Source: Marsupella aquatica
Lineage: Eukaryota > Marchantiophyta
Length of the DNA stretch: 64,000 nt
Assembly: GCA_973895155.1 (NCBI GenBank)
Contig: OZ316894.1
Location: 22,754,001 to 22,818,000, forward strand
Direction of reading: 5' to 3'
The translations under genes and the position numbers were made by a program. This document shows, piece after piece, positions 27,301 to 40,854 of the stretch. A model generated the notes under the pieces. It had not been told where the DNA came from. It worked only from the letters and a program-made list of their open reading frames with translations, and made no database searches. Within the stretch, counting starts at the first letter, position 1. Every line of letters starts with the position of its first letter.

Positions 27301-30300
27301 GTTTTTAATATTTGAATGTAGGCGAATTTCAATATGAAACGGAAAAATTGTAACCAGCAGGGTACATTTGATCTGACTAGAGCAGGCCGAGATTGATATG
27401 TTGAGGAAATGCGATGGAGTTTTGGCTGAGAGTTTGTGCTGTTCAAATGACAATCAAGAATGGTATAATTCAGCCAAAAAGATTTCCTAAGATGATGGAA
27501 TGATGTCTAATTACTTCATTCATTGGTCTCATTTTCTAATTAGAAAGATTCGCTTTAAAAACACCATTTACATCTACACTTGCACAAATGTATAACTTGC
27601 TGTGAAGAAGTTGGAGTTTCTCTACTATTTACCCATGCTTTGAGTGTGGGCTCTTTCCTAATGTAATTGTTGGAAAGCAGAAAGCAGAAAAAATGTATAT
27701 TTTAGTGAATACTAAGTTGGATACACATCCATTTACAGCTCATCCAAAGTAGAGGAACAATGGAGGAATCATGAATCAAGCATCCAGTCTCAGGTGCTCA
27801 CAAAACAAACATTGGAAATTTCATTTTGTGCCATTCATTACTCCATCCCAATGTGTTTCGTAATATGTCTGTAGTAGGGCTTATTGCTAAGATCCCTCTT
27901 CTCAGTTGATATATATATATCACTGTTAGTTAATGGGTTCCATTAATAAAAATCTGTATTGTCTTGTCTGCACAAGATTTGCAGTTCATCAAGATTTAAG
28001 AAGATTGAATCATTCCCGTACCCTCCATATCATTAGCTCTCGGTAGAGCACATTATTGGGTCCTCACCAATTCCATACAACATGCACCATCAACATTATT
28101 GGGCCCTCATCAATCCATACAACATGCACAACCCAATGTTGTTAACCCCATCAGTATAGATGAGTCACCCATATCAGTGAAGCTCACAACCCAATGTTAT
28201 TTAACACCTACCACTTTAAGAAAGGACGTTTCACTTTTGTGAAGGACACCTTGAGTAGGTTGTGTGACCGACTTGCCACCGTGCATATCAATCAATAAAA
28301 ACCTCTTTACAGGTCACATATGACTCAAAATTGTAAAGAGTACTATTCGAGCAGATTTTGTTGTTTTGGGTCAGTCCATTCCAGCTTTGGAAATCTATGG
28401 GGGTTTCATTGCAAACCCCTTTGTCCATCCAGGCTTTACTTTCTATCACTTAAGCTCAGGAGCCATGCCAAACTCAAACATTATTTTGGCTGTTAGCTTT
28501 TTTCCTCTATGCAACCTCAACAAGTCCAAGTCTAAGGCCAAGCAGGAGGCCAAGTCGGAAATTTTCCACTTGGCTGACCCTCAACAAGTTACTTTTTGCT
28601 TGGCAGCCTTCCAGGTTGGGGATTTCCACTCTGTTGAGCTCCTTAAATCTCAGCCACCTCGCTGAATTAAAATTTTACGGAGAAAATTGCACTCGGCTGA
28701 GCTTGCTGCATGAGTCACTTTAACAACTCGGCAACCCCGTTGGGTCATCTTGGCAGACTCGCTGAGCTAATAAGCTCCACATTGACAACTGATGGAAGCA
28801 ACTGATACTTGATACCAGTGACTGAAAACTGATGAGATGGAGCCACTTATACCTCATACCAGTGACTGAAAACTGATGAGGTTGTGACACTCTAGAGGAC
28901 TCTCTCCTTAACTCACATTTGATTATTGAGGTTTGTGAAGTTGATGCTGATTCACTCAAACTCCACAATTGCTGTTTTTATCAAAAACTCTCTTAATCCT
29001 ACAGCAAAGTCAGGGCCTCATTTTAAACAGGGAAGCTTCAAGATTTGTCCAAAGACTTGTGGAAAAGAGACTTGGACACAGACTCCTCAAGAGAGTGCCA
29101 GAGCATCATTCCGAAGTGATGGATCGTTCGGCTCGCAGGGATGCCCAGACGTACCACATCATCACCATGAACACCAACCTCAAGGTATTTTACACCATCT
29201 GACATAATTAGGAACCACTTTTGTGAATTTTCACTATCTTGCAGGGTGTGGGATGGTTATCACGTACATGATTTGACGTTTAAAGTTGAATGAGAGTTGT
29301 ATGGTTTGAAGTCTGTTTTTGAGAAGCCTATCTGAGTGAGCACTTTGACCAACTTTACATTATTATGAGGATTTTCTCAAAAGACCAATGCATGCTACCA
29401 GCACATCGACAGTGCTGCCGTTGTTGCCGTTGTTCCCTCTTCTCTTGTTGCTGCTGGAGGTAAATGGCTGAAATGGAGAAAGGACGGTTCAAACAGGGGA
29501 GAATGGTGCTGGTGCTAAAGGGAGACTATCAACGCCAGGGCCTCAATACAAACAGCCATGCCATGGATTTTGATTTCATCCAGGATGTGACCGAACTGAT
29601 TAGAACATTTGAGATTTGACAAGAGTAGAAATTACAGAGATCAGATTTGGGTAAGCCCTCGGGTAAGCCTTGTACATACATATACATTTTGGTATTGTAG
29701 AATTTGTAGGTTAGTTGTTGGTTTTAGTTGGAAACTGTCTGAAACAACAGGTGTAAGTCATTTGATGACCTTTGAAGGTTTAGAGGGGCTTTTAATCATG
29801 TTTGTTACTTACCTTACGGAGTAGGAGGCTCCTATGGTTGTAGCACCTCTTCCTGTTAAGGTACTTGTTTCCAAAAGGTGTTGCTCTGGGTGTTGGGGTC
29901 TTTTCAAACTCCAAAGTTACCTTACCCAACTAATCAATGTCATTAGACATGCGCAAGTTGCTAGATGAGCTAGCACTTGTTTCCTTGATTGCTTCATCCC
30001 AGCCTCAGTCCTCTGCAGGCTGTACGTCTAGTGTGAGAGAGTGAGAAAGGGCTGTTGCTTGAACAGTCAATATACTTCTCGTTACTTCTGTTGGTGATAC
30101 TCCCATAAATACCTGAAGACTTGTAGCTCCTGGAACTTCTACATTGAATACAAGGGTGTTGTTGCATGGTGAACTCATGCAGTAGGAAGAGTAAAAGCAG
30201 GAGTTTTCTTGCAATTTTTTTTTGTAAAAGCAGAAGTAGTAGCCAGGACAGGTAGGAATCTTGTTGATGCAAAGAGTGAATATGGCTCCGGCTTTCTGCC

Positions 30301-33300
30301 AGTCCTAACATGTCTGTCACAAAGACATGCCTTTCTGTTGCTTTTCTTTTTTGTAGAGAAGAAGAATGAATAAATTTTAAGTCCACGTGGACTCAATGGG
30401 GCCATGATCAACAATGTACAATGACTTGCAAGAACCAATAGTCATAGACCAAAGCGGGCAGCAAATACAAGAGATTATTTGGAGGGTAAGTAAAGATCTA
30501 TGATTCCATGTAGGAGTCAAATGAATGGGCCTTCTGAGATCTTATCTAAGAGTAATGGAAACTTTGAAGACTTGTTATTAGAGATACGAGAAAAATCCAT
30601 AGCCTCCACTAGAAGCTAGTCTCATGAGCTGACCCGCTCACTTATGACTCAATTTCCATAGACTAGTAAATTAGACAATTTGCACCTAATTGTAATTTGT
30701 GCCCATAAGAGTTGCCAAAAATTGGATGCAGTCCTTAGCCTCCTGATGAGAATCAAAGCAAAACTGGAAATACTTCTCATGATCATCTACTAGTTGCCAA
30801 AGGGTGCAGGTCAGTTGAAATTGTTTATAATCCAGGATCTTCCTCCATTAGAAGCTTTAGGCTTGCTGTCGACAGATGCATCAATTCAATATTGTATTGG
30901 CATCTCACTTGGCAGGGAATTGAAGGCATCCAAAATGACTTACAGGGAACCAGTTACAGGCTAGGTTGGCCTGTCTCAAATAGAATAGATTAATCCAAGG
31001 TCCCTAACTAGGAGTGCCAAATGTTTAGAAAAATGCTTCATTTCCAAAGTTATAAGGCAAGGCCTGGTAAATTCTCCAATCAATGGACCTACAGAACCAA
31101 TTTGGATTGTAGACAGGGAAGTATCAAACTTCTCAGGTAGCTTCTTGTCGAGGTAAGGGTAGAGGCTACTGGTAGTGCAATGTGTGCCATATATTGTACG
31201 TAAGTTAGTAAGAAATAGTACATTATCTACAACCTAGTAAGATTACAATTATACTGACACCTCAACTAAACGGGCTGTGCAGGATCTATTTTCATTAAAC
31301 ATGCCCTTGTGGCACTTTGTTAGCAGTCAGAACCTGGATTTCTTGTAGTATTGCAATTCCTATTCTGATTTATAGATATAGATGGGACATCAGATATCGG
31401 GGGGTTGTCTGCATTGTCCTCCTGACCAATTTGTGTCCCATTAACTTCTTTTCTTCTTTATCCTTCTCTAGAGACATTCGTTGTTCTATGTAGTCTAGTG
31501 TACATCTCAATTTGGTGTTGCTGACCATAGCCTTTGTCACATCCACATCGCTAAGCAATGTCTCCACATCTGGGTACCATCTTTTCTATTGTGCTCTTTA
31601 GTACTATATCTCTAGTCAGGGGAGTCTCATAAGGAGTATCCTAATGGGTTCTAATTATGTGAGCTCCTACTGAAGAACAATGAGAAATCTTGCTTGTGTT
31701 GCTAAGGGTGCACACAGTAATCATGATCTTGGGATTCATTACACTTATCTTCATGCTTGAGCTAGTCTTGTCATGGGAAGCATAGTGCCATCAGCCATTA
31801 GTGAATAACAATCATTGTCTAGGACGTGACTATGATGTATTTACATGCAGTAAGATTGTTAAGAGGGCATAAGGAGGGTTTACTCCATTCAGCTCTTTGA
31901 GGACATATCAAAGGGGGTGAAAGGCTTTGTCCTCTGGAGTGGTCAAGCAACAAGAAAGTCTTGGTTGTGGGGGACAGGAAGTTTCAAGGAAAGGAAAATT
32001 AAGGAAGGAAATGGGGGCGATCCTGTGGAGTATCACTACAAAATGGGATCGTCCACCAGGAGAAACAAAATTGAAAAGAAATTCCAGAAATATGATCGAC
32101 AGCATACAGTAGGATAGCTTTAGGACTGTGCTGGGTGAAGTTAATAAAAGGCACACTACTGGCCCAACTACAGGTTGGACAGGAGTAGAAATATTAGATC
32201 AAAGGAAAGTAAAGGATTTCCCGAAAGATTTATATTAGAGAGAGGATACATTTATACTAAACTCCAATTCAAATTTGATACTTCTTGCAATAAACCAGCA
32301 CTAGAAGTGCCGATAAGGTTAATTAAGGGCCCAACCAGTACCACTTGCAGAGGTTCCAAAGCCTGATTTCAGCAAGGTAGAGCTACCCGTTACTAGTAAT
32401 AACTGCATGTTAATTGGATCTCTAACTTGTAGTTTCCTAGCTTTTTTAAATACGAGGCACATTGAGTTTCACTAATTAAAGTGGCAAGACCAGTATCAAA
32501 TTTTGGCCGTCATACATATTTTGCATGACAATCCGTGTTCATTTTGTGAATAGATGAGTTGCATCCCTGAGTACCTTGCAGATATGCTTCATTCTCTTAT
32601 TATACTTGATCAAATTAGAATGTAATGTGAAGCTTGTTCAAATTTTAATGAGAATTTTCACCATTTGAACATTACCCCCCTTCTTACAATTGATAAGAAC
32701 AGGTTTGTTACTCTCTATCTTAGTATTCATGTTCACTCTTTGCTTGGCAGCTATAAATGAAACAGAGCAGATCACAATCGTACCATATATCCATCAAGGC
32801 AAAGTTGCCAATGGACAACAATCCAGTATTTCATTTCAAAAGGAGGCCTCATTCATGCAGCCATGGGATACTCCACTGGCATCCACCAAGGACAACCATC
32901 ATGCACCTGTTCGCCGAACTGCTGCACATCCTTCAAATAATAATGTCAGAAATTCTCTTGAAGTCCCTGAGCCATTGCCAATACAAATTCCATCATCCGG
33001 GGATGATGTTACTTCTCCAGAGCCACTTTCAGAAGCTGTCAAGGCAGAGTGTGGTCCACTTTTAAATCTACTTGATCTATATCATGTTCAGTGTATATAC
33101 AGTAAGCAATGGCAACTTCGAGACAAAGCTTTCCAGTTCATTGCTAAGATGTTGCAATCAGAGGGACTTGGTGACTCCTCTACTTTCAGGTGATCGAGCA
33201 CCCACTCCAAAACTCATTGCATGCATTCATGGGCCTTTGTAGGGTTTTTGAAGGTTTTTTAATTAGGAAAATAATTACCTATTCAGAAACTTTGGTGTAA

Positions 33301-36300
33301 ACTCTTTTATTTTGTTTCTCTACTGAAAAACGTTTTGTGGCAGAATTTTAGACTCGGTGCTTATTCGAGCCCTTAACGACAGGGTGCCTAATTGTTTTTA
33401 TGGCGGTCTTCAGGTAATTCTCTGGATTCAAACTTCTATCTCCTTCCTGACCCTGTACTACCGGTATATCTGCCTGGACAATCCCCTAACTAGCAACATT
33501 ATTTCCTTTGAGCGAGCACTTCTCCATAACAAGATAACTTTGAATAATATGCCTAGGTAGGCACAAATAGACTCCTTCTAGCAACTTTACGCAACATGCG
33601 GATTAAGAAACAACGCGACTGGATGTCTTTGCTAACTACTACATAAATATAATCATATCGTATGTAAATTTTTGGATTGATTGCAGCTATTAAAGGCGTA
33701 TGTTGTCAAGTATTCTGGTGAGGTCCCAGCTAGGGACTTACAACACAGCTCAACAGAGTTTATCAAGATCCTTCTTGAAAAATTAGGGGATTCAAATGTA
33801 CGCTCCAAAGACGCCGCCGCAGAAACTCTGATGTTCATGGCATCCAAGAAGGAGATTGGCCTGGATGTTGTGGCAAAGCCTTTGCTGAGGCCTACCAAAA
33901 ATCAGGTATGTGCTGTTTTGTAGTGCCCTTGCATGTGGGCATCGGTTCTTGATTACAAAGAAGGATTTTTAACAGTTACCCGTCAGTTTGTTGGTTGCCT
34001 CGGCTGATAGTGCTCTCCTAGATAATTTGTATGTTCAATTTGTTGCACAATTTATTGTGACCTTTGAAGAATTAACTCTAAGCTCTGTATGTAATTCCTG
34101 TTCATGAGGATCAGGCTTGTTCAAGGAAGTTCATTGAAGAGGGGGAAATTGTGTACATTGTTTACTTAGTCAGATAAATGTATCAGATTCATCTTGTTAC
34201 AAAGTGTGCTAGTTCCACTTTCACTTTGGTTCTGTGTTGGCTGCTCTTTGTTTTCATCTGCAGTTTATGAATTCAGAGTGAAATTTTACAGGACGTAAGT
34301 TGTTCAAGCACCATAATTTGAGTAATTCTTGGTGACATTAGCATGCTCTTTCCATGCATGTAGGCAATCTGGAAACCAGTTCTCGGCCGATTGAACTGGT
34401 TGTTGGTTGCAATACCCACATTTGGAGTCCAGCCTCAGAGCAAGCAGGGCTTCTCGTCAGAGGCACTGATGTCCTATGTTTCTCATGCCATTAATAGTCC
34501 CAATGGGGAAGTGAGAAATGCATCAGTGAAAGTGACCACAGAGGTTTACAAAATAATGGGAGCTACAGTGGAGCGATATTTGAAAGGCATAAAGCCCATG
34601 ATTCGGGAGGTCTAATTCTATTCCTTGCATTGAGTAGACTCAATACTATCTAGAGTCTTGCTCATGTATCAGTGTACTAGAGACTTTCTTTAGCAAATTG
34701 TGATTGCCCCAAAAATACTGATGTGTGAAATTTTTGGAAAGGTCTTGTTAATTGGTTTAGTTGGCCCCAATCTCATTGCATCTTCATATTGTAAGGGTCA
34801 TGTAGGTGCTACTCAATAATTTTGAAAGAGTTGCCACAGAAACCCGAAACATAGAGAGCGCTCTAACATATGAGGAATTGGAAAGATTACCTGTCCCAAG
34901 AAGATCTCGAAAGGCAATTTATGACATAGACAAAGCATTGGAAGATGATATTCACAAAGCGATGAGCCAAGAACCTCAAATGGCCCCAGTGTATGAGTCA
35001 CATGCCTTGCAACCAATGAAGAAAGGAAAGGAGGTTAAAGATGGGGGACTGCTCAATATGGTCGTTGAGCAACAGGACCGCCACAAAAATCCTGAGGTTC
35101 CGCAGACCATGTATTCAACTGAAGCAACTGCACCTGTAGAGAATTTTTCTCTGGTGTTGTCCTCTTTCACGTATCTGATTCAATCTGTGACAATTCAAGC
35201 AGAATATATGTAGATTCAAAAAATGTGGTTTTGGTTTAATTATTGCACATATTATACCATAGAAGCAAATAGTAGTCTTCTTCTGGATATGTTTCGAGAA
35301 TGAGCTTAACTGAAGCCCTATATATCCATGTCAAGGCAGGGCAGGGGACCCTCATTCTTTAGCCACCTCCTTTCCTCCTTTTCAAGAGATAGTAAATTGG
35401 TTTGTCCTAATATTCTCATCATGACTTTGGGTTGCAGTCCCCTAGTGAAGAATTGCGTGCCTCTGGTGAAAAAGCGGATTCAGAAGAAGCTATCTTGACA
35501 CAACCATGGGCTTCCTTGCAAAATTGTGAGCCCCAGCAGAGTCATTGGTTGGATGAATGCACCGACTCTTCAACGGAACGCCCCTCTGATCCTTCCAAGG
35601 CTAGGACCCACAAAATTTGAACCTCTTGCATTTTGTGTTATTGTCTGTCACTCTTATTGTCCCTCAGTCTATACTCAGATACTAGGGATTTGTGCCATTG
35701 TCATTGCAGCAGGCTCTAGCATGATTATTAAGAAATCTGGCATGAATATCAATATTGCTTACACATTTGGAAAGTATGCATTCATTGACTGACTATTATA
35801 AGGCCTCTTACAAAATTGGGATCTTGGTTTTTGTTGGGTCAAGATGATGTATAAGCAATCCTTGCCAGCAAATCCAAGAGACCTAGCCCGATCCATTGAC
35901 CTAATCTCTTGGTATTTTATGGTAGGACAGGACTAGTGAAGTTCTAGCACTACGATAGCTTCCCAATCGAGTCCCAATCATGCTAGGCTTTTAAACCCTA
36001 CAATTGTCAAAACTCAGCAGGTCTATAAATTTGTTGTCCTAGGATAAGGAAGTTGCACAGCTTCTATCTTCTAAGTTTGATTTCTGATGATGTTACCAAA
36101 CTGATTCCAGGATTGCATTGATGATGACTTTCAAGTCGAAAAGGATGACTTGTCAGATCAATGCCTGTTTTGTGGTTTACAAGATTCTAAATTTCTGGAG
36201 GAGGATAATCTGGACATGCATTTCTGTCAAAAATGCCCAATGCTTGTTGGCTGCTGTAATTGCAAACAGATTGTTGAGATAGCCTCTCTAAAGGATCATT

Positions 36301-37125
36301 ACCTGAGGGAATGCACATCTGGAAGAAGGTTACGAAATTTCTTTGTATAGTCTGAAATTTTCTGAAAGTATATATGCAAAAATTCATAACACATCAATCT
36401 TCAATAAGCAATACAAGGAGGGGGGTGTTACAACCACAAACAGGACTCAAAATGAAAGTGGAATGTAAAGAACCTAAAGAACCAAAAACAGAAATTGGAA
36501 TGTGTTTGAACTGTCTCTCTAATAAATTTAACTTCTTGTGCACTAGACTTGTTCCAGTCTATTTCCGGTCAAGTTTCTGGTTCCATCCATGTTGTACAAG
36601 CTAAAGGCTTGGTAGTTGGTCAGAACTATTATAAGAACTTAAAATGATCAATTGAGGGATTTTCCATCAAGCCAGTTGCACAGTTTCTTGAGAGTTTTTT
36701 TTAAATTAAATCTAACCTGCCGTACTTGCAGAGCTATAAGCTTGGGTAGGATCCCCATCCCACTGTTTTGTTTGGATAGCTTCCTAAGCTCAGATCGGAT
36801 CTATGAAATGTAATGAGTTTTAGAGTTAAGGGAAACTATGACTCCTTAGATCCATAGGTCGGATCCAAGCTAACTGAACACTTACATGTTGAAGTTTTTC
36901 CTCGTGTGCAGGTATCTGGAGTGCTCAAAATGCTCACAAGCAATTCCTGCAGTGCGAATGACAATACACCTGAAGAGTAAAGAGTGCCGCAGTGGAAAGC
37001 ATTACAAAGCCTCTCGTTGCCCTCTTTGCCATCACACTGTGCTCCCTGGTGATGCTGGATGGAGAGAGCACCTTCTCAAACCTCCTGGCTGCCCCAAGAA
37101 TCCCAGGACTAATTTATCATCGTAG
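22813..37125 (+). CDS. CEP104: CEP104 homologue (ciliary-tip TOG-domain and zinc-finger protein)
   Basis: Homologue of CEP104 (Chlamydomonas FAP256), which binds microtubule plus ends and the tips of motile cilia. The first six exons are phase-consistent: 22813-22899, 23408-23472, 23679-23766, 24581-24666, 25020-25158 and 25417-25520. They encode the N-terminal jelly-roll domain (GWQSSRFCFYPQELVLEL; ARELKSIHVDS; NKLNVYNQV). Two coiled-coil exons follow (about 26461-26523 and 26848-26955, AIQEEDYDEAKRLK and AIEAEDYDAAKICK). The helical TOG-type domain covers exons from 32751 to about 34611. The zinc-finger region is 36111-36328 and 36912-37125 (CLFCGLQ, CCNCKQIVEI, CSKCSQAI, CPLCHHTV), ending at the TAG. 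Two early introns use GC donors. Exons between about 26100 and 32700 are only partly resolved. The start is the first Met of exon 1; a second Met lies at 22831. Confidence 0.85.
24336..24371. repeat. (AT)n microsatellite inside a CEP104 intron
   Basis: About 18 uninterrupted AT dinucleotides, followed by a short T run, within the intron between exons 3 and 4. Confidence 0.9.
27430..32750. other. Long poorly resolved CEP104 intronic interval
   Basis: The middle of the CEP104 gene. One possible exon lies at about 29029-29188 (acceptor AACAG, donor CAAG|GTATTT; frame with a Ser/His-rich peptide), which would suit the disordered linker of the family, but it is not confirmed. The rest shows only short frames and repetitive sequence, for example duplicated CCATACAACATGCAC phrases near 28070-28130. 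No transposon protein was recognised. Confidence 0.4.
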
Positions 37126-38633
37126 CATGATAATCATATAAACAGGGAGGATTAATCCCATAAAAATGTAAACAGTAGCACTTGCTATACCTGAAAAGAA
37201 ATGAAAAAAGTGCTGAAAATATTTGCTCCTCTACTCTGTGTACTTACTCTTTCCCAAATATGCTGTGTGTTCCAATGCAAAGTGAAACTTGACATCCCTT
37301 TTGGATGAATGAACTCAAAGGAAAAGGTTAGTTTTCAATTCCTCATCAATATCTGGTACTCTGCAATTCAAGAGTGATTTTATTTTATTTTGGTTTGTTT
37401 CTGGGTTAGGTTCTTTTTTCCTTCAAAAATGTTGAAAGGAAAGCCCCAACAGACACAAAGTGGAGACTTGGATGGGCAACCTTAAACTATAGTGCAACCA
37501 AGCAGGGAGCAAAGTGAAAATGAAGCCCGGGTGGATTGACGTTTCCTTGCCCAGCCCCATGGACTGAGTAAAGTCATCGGTCAATTTACACCAAAAAGTA
37601 GAAGTGGCCTATACATTTAAAAAGGGTGTTTTCACCCTTGGAAGGGAACCCCCCCTGCCAGCTGGGCCCGGGTTTATGAGATCTTGGCCCCCTGTGGTCA
37701 GCAAGCGTTGAGGGTTACCCAGTTTGAGGCAAAACTTTCAAGTCAAAATAGAGCAAAACTACAATGGGGGTACAGCGCTAGTGAACCTGGCCACTGCAGG
37801 TTACCCTACACCTATTTTGAGCCCTACACTCCAACCTGCGCATGATATGCAGTAAGAAAAGTTTATCTTTGTCATCTCTACTTCCTTGATGCAGGCTCTA
37901 GCAACTTGCTACAGCTCCTTTTTGTTGCCAGTGCTTGTACTACATATCACTAATTTCTTGTTTTTGATCCTTGCACATTGTAATTGCAATTAATGGCATG
38001 CTTTGAGCATTCTCATTTTTGTTTTTGGTTTTGCTATTTAGTCTATAGCTTTGTAGTAGATTAATTAAGTTTCAAGAAGCATTGTTGGTGCTAATTGTAA
38101 CATCAATGACAAAACTCTTCAACAGCTGCAATCCAGTGATGAGAGGACACAACTGTGACTAGACTGTTATGTTATGCCTTGAGTACAACATATTTACTTC
38201 CATAGTACTCTTTAAGCTTTAGACTAGGATAACACTCATTTGAGTTCCAGGTTCCCATGGACAATGGGATGGGTTATATCCAAGGGAAACCCAAATGTGT
38301 GCTCACATTTGAAAGTTCAGTCTTTTGTGTGCAGAGGTTGGAGGGTGAGAGGGATCAGGTCATAGTGGAGCTTGTGGAGCTAGGCTATGGCGGATGTACT
38401 TTACATTCATATTTATTCTCCTCTCACGGCCGTAGACATAGCCCAGACAAAGTGAACCATGTACTCTTTGTGTCGGTGTAGATTCATTGTGTATGCTGGT
38501 TCTTTTTCTGTCATGTTGTCCGATTAGATCAGAGCTGGAATGTGAGCAGCTAATGGTTAGGAATTTTTGTGACTGACTTGTGATGTTTTGGTGGGCAGTG
38601 GATGTGCATACTACTTGAATTGATGCGTTTATT
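37126..38633. other. Intergenic region downstream of CEP104
   Basis: Presumably begins with the CEP104 3' UTR. No gene, RNA or long repeat was identified. Confidence 0.4.
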
Positions 38634-38933
38634 GAAATTGTTGTTCTCTAGTTCAGAAACATAAATTTCTATTGGTAGGAAGTTCACAAGGGATGAAGAA
38701 AATTGTGTTTCTATTTCCAACTATTTTCTTGCCGGTTTGTGGCAATTTTCAAAAATTGAGGCGTCAATGGGTGCAATAGTATGGAAATTGTTGTTCTCTA
38801 GTTCAGAAAACAGAAATTTCTATTGGTAGGAAGTTCACAAGGGATCAAGAAAATTTTGGTTCTATTTCCAACTATTTTTTTGCCAGTTTGTGGCGGTTTT
38901 CAAAAATTGAGGCGTCAATGGGTGCAATCGTAT
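38634..38933. repeat. Tandem duplication P, 2 x 150 bp
   Basis: Two direct copies (38634-38783 and 38784-38933) begin GAAATTGTTGTTCTCTAGTT and end near GTGCAATNGTATG. They differ at a modest number of positions. The period is exactly 150 bp. Confidence 0.85.
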
Positions 38934-39229
38934 GTTTTCTTGACGGGGTTGTGATCTTGGCAATCTCTACCCAAGGTGGAGTAGAAATTGGATGAAGTGG
39001 GGCAGTAGCCGTGGGCGAAATAGGTTTGGGAAGTTGGTATTTACTGCATGCTTCCATAGCCAAAGCTAGAGGCAACGGTGTATGTTTTCTTGACGGGGTT
39101 GTGATCTTGGCGATCTCTACCCAAGGTGGAGTAGAAATTGTATGAAGCGGGGCAGTAGCAGTAGGCGAAATAGGTTTGGGAAGTTGGTATTTACTGCATG
39201 CTTCCATAGCCAAAGCTGCAGGCAACGGT
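38934..39229. repeat. Tandem duplication Q, 2 x 150 bp
   Basis: Two direct copies of an unrelated 150-bp unit (about 38930-39079 and 39080-39229) begin GTATGTTTTCTTGACGGGGT. The unit is a multiple of three, so a minus-strand frame (39225-38872) stays open through both. That peptide is Pro/Thr-rich with no known domain, and no gene is called. Confidence 0.85.
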
Positions 39230-40657
39230 GTAAGGAATTAAAGTTTAGTGTAAACTTTGGGAGACTAGTTGTGGGAGTGGCTTTCATAGTTCTGATTCCA
39301 ACCATGTCAAGCAGGGATCAAACAGAGGTTCTGTTATGGAGATATGCTTGATAAAAGTTTTATATCATTCCTTAAAATGAAAATAGAGGAGCGAATTGTG
39401 GGGGACGCTATTTTACACCAGGCTCATGTAGAATCTTGAGTGTTGGATTGGAGAAAGCCTAGACAAGTTGGGTTTGTGCACTTTTTTTTAGATGACGTAT
39501 TATTTCTACACGATACTCTGTAGAACTTTGATTTGTTTGGGCTGATTTGTTTGGGCGGATAGGGCTTGGACAAAGGGGCCTGAGAACTCCTTCTCGAGGT
39601 GGAGATTCTACATGAGGGTTGTGTAGAGCTCTCCCTCTACACAAGCGTCGTGTAGAAATATGACTAGTTTTGTAGTGCAATTGTTGTTAGGTCCGTCTGT
39701 TATGTCCACAATGACACAAAGGACTCTTAGGAAATCACAATACATGGGTGAGTACGCATGTCCCTAGATACATGTCCTGTCCAGGTTGAGCGAGCTCAGG
39801 AACAACCCAGGCGCATGGTAGCTGCTGGTTCGTTCGAGAGCGAGAACGCAATTCAATGGCCACTCATAATCTGCAAATTACAATCCTGAGCTCTTGTTCC
39901 TAGCAGCCATCCTCAACTAGGCGACAGAAGAGCTTTTGATGTAAATTAGAAGCACCGCATTCAATCCTCGAATGCAGATTACAGACAAGGCCGCATTCAC
40001 CTCGAATGAGCCGCAGTCAAAGCCTCGAATAAAGGCTTACAGAACAAAACTGAGGATCGCCAAACAAGGATCGGCAGACGCCCAAACGACCACATTCAAC
40101 ATTTGCGCAGACTGGTATCAGGTCATGAAATGAGATAGCACCAGGACAGCGACTTGTGCGACACATATAGATCGAGACCACAGAAGCAGAATTTCTCAGC
40201 CTCCAGAAGTGAGCTTCACCTCTCTTTCGTCGGTAATATTTTGCTCCATTCTTAATATATTGCTACAGAACCGCAAAATGTACAGGTAACAGCTCTGTAG
40301 AAACTACATCGCCTTAGCAAGACTTCCGTTGCAACCCAATTGAAAAGAAGTTGACGGATTCCTAGACAACAAGGGGCACTTCAGGAGAAATGAGAAGTTC
40401 AAGTGTACTCCACGAATGCCAAATCAGGAAAGTGCAACCTCAACTTCACATTTCTATCAAGTCCACCTTCCACAATATAATTAGCATAAGGCACACGGCA
40501 TTAAAATTCATGCCCATGGCCGCTTAGCTCAGTATAATTGATTCCTAGCTCATTGCACAATTTGTGCAACTAATAAATATCTACAAAAGGTCTGGGATGT
40601 CGGAGACCGTAACGTTGAAGAGCCTTTCTCCAAGCTGGACCTCCCGCAATTTAGATT
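39230..40657. other. Intergenic region, no gene seen
   Basis: No recognisable gene. It lies between the 150-bp repeats and the 3' end of the NAC gene. Confidence 0.4.
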
Positions 40658-40795
40658 GCCATGAGATAGAAGACGGCATCCATTCCTATCCTAACTGAGG
40701 ATGGCCTTGAGATAGAAGACGGCATCCATTCCTATCCTAACTGAGGATGGCCTTGAAATAGAAGACGGCATCCATTCCTATCCTAACTGAAGACT
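40658..40795. repeat. 46-bp tandem repeat, 3 copies, in the NAC 3' region
   Basis: Copies at 40658, 40704 and 40750 share GAGATAGAAGACGGCATCCA followed by TTCCTATCCTAACTGAGGATG, with only a few substitutions. The array lies 60-200 nt past the NAC stop codon, so it is probably transcribed as 3' UTR. Confidence 0.9.
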
Positions 40796-40854
40796 AACGG
40801 TACGCAATTACTACAATGAATATTCACAATGTTGGTCTCAAAGTCGGAGGCGCG

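Noticed and set aside
38872-39225. Minus-strand 117-aa frame with a repeated Pro/Thr-rich peptide
   Set aside because: The frame stays open only because the 150-bp duplicated unit is a multiple of three. There is no domain, splice context or supporting neighbour.
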